From: a virus
DNA: 34,320 nucleotides
IMG/VR virus record: IMGVR_UViG_3300032046_000114
Span: 1 to 34,320 of that record
Strand: one strand, 5' to 3'
Position numbers and translations under genes: made by a program. The notes under the pieces were generated by a model. The model was given only the letters and a program-made list of their open reading frames with translations, made no database searches and was not told where the DNA came from. Below, in pieces: positions 31,929 through 34,320 of the stretch. Position 1 is the stretch's first letter; each line of letters opens with the position of its first letter.

Positions 31929-32378
31929 ATGAGCGTAAGCACCATGGCAAAAGCAAAATCCAAAGACGTGATCGTTGAACGTAAGATCGAAAAGAGCAAT
32001 TTGCTTCCGATCGACTCAGGAGATGTCAAGTACTACGACTTCAGACAGAACAACAGCGGTGGAAGTTTCGATGTGAGCGATAACTTTGGCCAGAACGTCA
32101 TCATCGCCGCGCGCGACATGAGAGAGGCCAACCGACGCGCTGAGGAAGTTGGGCTCTACTTCGATGGCTGTAGCTCTGGGTTGGACTGTGACTGTTGTGG
32201 AGACCGTTGGAGCGAGCAGTACAGCGAATCCACTGACGTCAAGCCGGCTGTCTACAGTAGAGATCCAGAGATGTACCTCCTCGATAGTGACAGCTGGTCT
32301 AGCACAAAGATCGTGATCTTCCACGCGGATGGCACACGCGAATCGCTCACAAAGATCGGTAGAACCAACGCGGTGTGA
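31929..32378 (+). CDS. Conserved phage hypothetical with CxCC motif
   Basis: 149 residues (or 144 from the ATG at 31944). Core: KYYDFRQNNSGGSFDVSDNF, VIIAARDMREANRRAEEVGL, then a DCDCCGDRW cysteine cluster and a C-terminal YLLDSDSW region. This is a small-protein type found in many phages, of unknown function; the clustered Cys may bind metal. It stands against the surrounding strand and starts a two-gene unit. Confidence 0.75.
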   Translation: MSVSTMAKAKSKDVIVERKIEKSNLLPIDSGDVKYYDFRQNNSGGSFDVSDNFGQNVIIAARDMREANRRAEEVGLYFDGCSSGLDCDCCGDRWSEQYSESTDVKPAVYSRDPEMYLLDSDSWSSTKIVIFHADGTRESLTKIGRTNAV

Positions 32379-32596
32379 GCAGGTTCAACGACAAGTTGTA
32401 CGCACGCGTTGGATGTAAAGGTGAAATTGCGTTCGTTAGGTTCAACGATACGATCAAATTTGGCCCAGGCATCGAATTCGAGGTCATTTGGTCTTGCGGA
32501 GGCGATCGGTTGCCAACAGGCAGCACTGGGTTTCTGTGCGAGAATGACATCGACGAATTGATCGTCGAGGGCATGCTCTACGCGATCGTCACCTGA
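32375..32596 (+). CDS. Hypothetical small protein, coupled by GTGA
   Basis: 73 residues from a GTG that overlaps the TGA of the previous gene. Sequence SRFNDKLYARVGCKGEIAFV, then FGPGIEFEVIWSCGG and LIVEGMLYAIV; beta-rich, no family recognised. Its last 8 nt overlap the end of the opposing neck gene. Confidence 0.66.
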   Translation: MSRFNDKLYARVGCKGEIAFVRFNDTIKFGPGIEFEVIWSCGGDRLPTGSTGFLCENDIDELIVEGMLYAIVT

Positions 32597-33848
32597 TCGA
32601 CAAGCCTTTGCCGAGCGGCATCGGCATGAACTTCATGATGCGCGCGAGAGCCTCAGCCTTCGCCGCCTCACGATCAATGACTTGATCGTACGTCAACGCG
32701 TTGAGGAACTCGAGGAATCCTGTCTTCAACTTCTCCATGTCGTCGCGTGCTTCCTGGATCAACGCTTCTCCGTCTAGTTGCAGATCACTGCCAGGAATGG
32801 GGACCGTCTTGAACTTGCTGCGCACGCGACCCAACGTCTCTTTGCAGATCGCGAGCATGTACTGTCGCACCCACTGTCGACCAACCTCGTTGATCGACGC
32901 TGGAGGGACAACGGTGATCGGCACTTGCCCGGGAGTGGCGATCTTCGCCGCCTGAGCCAGTTGGTTGCCGTAGCCGTACGGCGCTGAGGCTGGATTGAAG
33001 GAGCTGTAGTTGTCGAAGTTGAGGGCAACGCGCATCCACAGTCTCCCGGACGGCGAGTAGCTGCCAGAGCTTGGCGTCGGGAAGATACGCAGGTTTCTGC
33101 CTTGGATCTTGTACGTGTAGTTTGAACGGCGAACACGATGTGCTGTCTCGATCATTCCACGACGCAGGATGTCCTCGTAGACAGGGAGCACGTAGAAGAC
33201 CGACGTGTTGACGTACGACTCGTAGTTGAACTCGGTCGCCAAGAAGTTGGTGATGTTGCTCGCGTTGAGCAGCATGTTCTGAGCAGCAAACGGCTCGAAG
33301 TGGAAGATCTCGTAGACACGGATCTTGCTGTCCATCGACGCACTTGGGACGGTGCTCAAGAACGGTTGTCCGCTCTGCGTGCCTTCGCCTCGCTTCGTCT
33401 CGGTGTAAAGGTTGTAATCCTGTCGGCCACCCACCAGGTCAACGTACAGGACGTAGGTGTCGTAGACACCGCCTAGACCAGCATACGCGGCGTAAGCGTC
33501 TGCCTGCCGCATGAGGAAGTCGAACGATGTCTGAGGGTACAATCCTGTCATCGAGTAGGATGAGGACAGAGTGCCGTTGACAACGCTTCCCGAGAACGCC
33601 TGGGCGATCCCAAGGAGAGACGCCATCTGGGACGTGATCTGATTCTGACCCACGAGTCGACCGTACTCGAGGAAAGACTCCTCCAACGCTGACCACACCT
33701 GGCGTTTCGTGAGCTCAACTGTGATGATGTCGTCGCCGAGCCTACGTCGCACCCATGTGAAGGACGCGTCGGCCTCCCACGCGAAGATCGGATCTGCGTC
33801 AAAGAACCCGTACGGGGTCGGGTTTGGAGTGGAGATGAACGTGGCCAT
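32589..33848 (-). CDS. Neck/head-closure protein (gp13-like)
   Basis: 419 residues. The start has FAWEADASFTWVRRRLGDDI, ITVELTKRQVWSALEESFLE and YGRLVGQNQI, a pattern of phage neck proteins that sit before gp14. Later blocks: TYVLYVDLVGGRQDYNLYTE, VYEIFHFEPFAAQNMLL and a C-terminal helical part. The homology to T4 gp13 is inferred from pattern and place. It is 1 nt after the preceding gene and its end overlaps the plus-strand gene by 8 nt. Confidence 0.68.
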   Translation of the reverse strand: MATFISTPNPTPYGFFDADPIFAWEADASFTWVRRRLGDDIITVELTKRQVWSALEESFLEYGRLVGQNQITSQMASLLGIAQAFSGSVVNGTLSSSYSMTGLYPQTSFDFLMRQADAYAAYAGLGGVYDTYVLYVDLVGGRQDYNLYTETKRGEGTQSGQPFLSTVPSASMDSKIRVYEIFHFEPFAAQNMLLNASNITNFLATEFNYESYVNTSVFYVLPVYEDILRRGMIETAHRVRRSNYTYKIQGRNLRIFPTPSSGSYSPSGRLWMRVALNFDNYSSFNPASAPYGYGNQLAQAAKIATPGQVPITVVPPASINEVGRQWVRQYMLAICKETLGRVRSKFKTVPIPGSDLQLDGEALIQEARDDMEKLKTGFLEFLNALTYDQVIDREAAKAEALARIMKFMPMPLGKGLSIR

Positions 33849-33849
33849 G

Positions 33850-34086
33850 TTACTCTGTCACCGGTTTTCCATCGCGCATGACGACGTTTCCGCCAGCGTC
33901 GATCACACGCTCAACTTCAGCCTGCGAACGTGTCAGCCATGTGCGTCCACGGAGCTCCACACGCACGGGAGGTCCAAGTGGATTAAGCATGACAGGAGCA
34001 CGTGGTGCCAACCCACGATCTCGGTCTGTTAGTTTGAGCGTCTCTCTGATGAGAGCACGCAGCAACAGCTCGTGTTCCTTCGCCAT
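33850..34086 (-). CDS. Small virion-type protein
   Basis: 78 residues from the ATG at 34086 (MAKEHELLLRALIRETLKLT). The longer frame to 34245 is a Ser/Thr-rich shadow of the plus-strand gene. The N-terminal amphipathic helix is like those in other virion proteins, and RVELRGRTWLTRSQAEVERV then a short beta end follow. AAGGA lies about 12 nt before the ATG. Position before the neck genes suggests a head-completion or decoration protein, but no family is certain. Confidence 0.65.
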   Translation of the reverse strand: MAKEHELLLRALIRETLKLTDRDRGLAPRAPVMLNPLGPPVRVELRGRTWLTRSQAEVERVIDAGGNVVMRDGKPVTE

Positions 34087-34126
34087 GTGGGTACGTATCC
34101 TTGGTCGAGAGTCTAAGATCACGTTC

Positions 34127-34320
34127 ATGTTCAGCATGATGGGATACGTCCCCGGTTTGAGCGACGTTGACATGGAAGATACCGTCGAAAAGCCTGATTG
34201 GGACGATGACGTCATCGTCGTTGGAGACATCGTGGAGGTTGCCACGTTGTACGGTCAACCAGCGTTGTCAAGAAGCGAGAACTTCGACACCAAGGCACAG
34301 CTGCGTGTCCTTGGTGCAGC
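34127..34320 (+). CDS. Partial gene, acidic protein, start only
   Basis: From the ATG at 34127 (or 34136/34139) the frame stays open to the window end: FSMMGYVPGLSDVDMEDT, then DWDDDVIVVGDIVEVATLYG and SRSENFDTKAQLRVLGA. Acidic and protein-like. It diverges from the 78-residue gene across a 40-nt gap. No family recognised; the C-terminus is missing. Confidence 0.6.
   Translation, partial: MFSMMGYVPGLSDVDMEDTVEKPDWDDDVIVVGDIVEVATLYGQPALSRSENFDTKAQLRVLGA

Noticed and set aside
33850-34245. Longer start for the 78-residue gene
   Set aside because: The added N-terminus is Ser/Thr/Met-rich shadow of the plus-strand gene starting at 34127.
1-34320. CRISPR arrays, insertion sequences, integrase
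   Set aside because: No spaced direct repeats, transposase or integrase sequence was seen on either strand.

Overview
The window is a piece of a large tailed-phage genome, a contractile-tailed myovirus with a T4-like structural plan. The evidence is two tail sheath proteins, a gp19-like tail tube, neck and sheath-stabiliser proteins, a gp26-like baseplate/chaperone protein with zinc knuckles, a 1200-residue tape measure and a LysM/gp53-like baseplate protein, next to RecA, a gp32-like single-strand binding protein and a small family A DNA polymerase. Portal, capsid and terminase genes are not here. No host can be named from the sequence. Base composition is moderately GC-rich by eye, GTG starts are very common, and most stops are TGA.

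Almost everything is on the minus strand and reads from high to low coordinates. In that order: a short virion-type protein and neck proteins (34086-31231), a gp15-like protein (31234-30020), sheath A (29934-26917), sheath B (25662-22627), a 370-residue zinc-knuckle protein, a run of small coupled genes (21490-19889), a release factor (19864-19195), the tail tube (17788-17300), an array of small paralogues (17180-15760), a winged-helix protein, the gp26-like chaperone pair, the tape measure, three baseplate-type genes, the polymerase, an HD protein, the SSB, a tRNA-like gene and recA. Plus-strand genes interrupt this: two related homing-type endonucleases (17878-19035 and about 25740-26945), a two-gene cassette (31929-32596) and a partial gene at the end.

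Four things stand out. (1) A family of nine tiny proteins sharing a [G/S]xVW motif, seven in a tandem array joined by GTGA start/stop overlaps, and two more flanking the release factor. (2) A phage release factor that lacks domain 1 and carries an RF1-type PAT recognition tripeptide, yet is split by an exact prfB (RF2)-type CTT TGA C +1 frameshift site. (3) A tRNA-Lys(CUU)-like gene whose D-loop is about 53 nt long. (4) Two zinc-ribbon-repeat/Vsr-like endonucleases inserted in matching positions, each divergent from a major tail gene and overlapping tail-to-tail with the preceding gene. The gp26-like gene and the frame behind it also look like a frameshifted tail-assembly chaperone pair, in the usual place before the tape measure.
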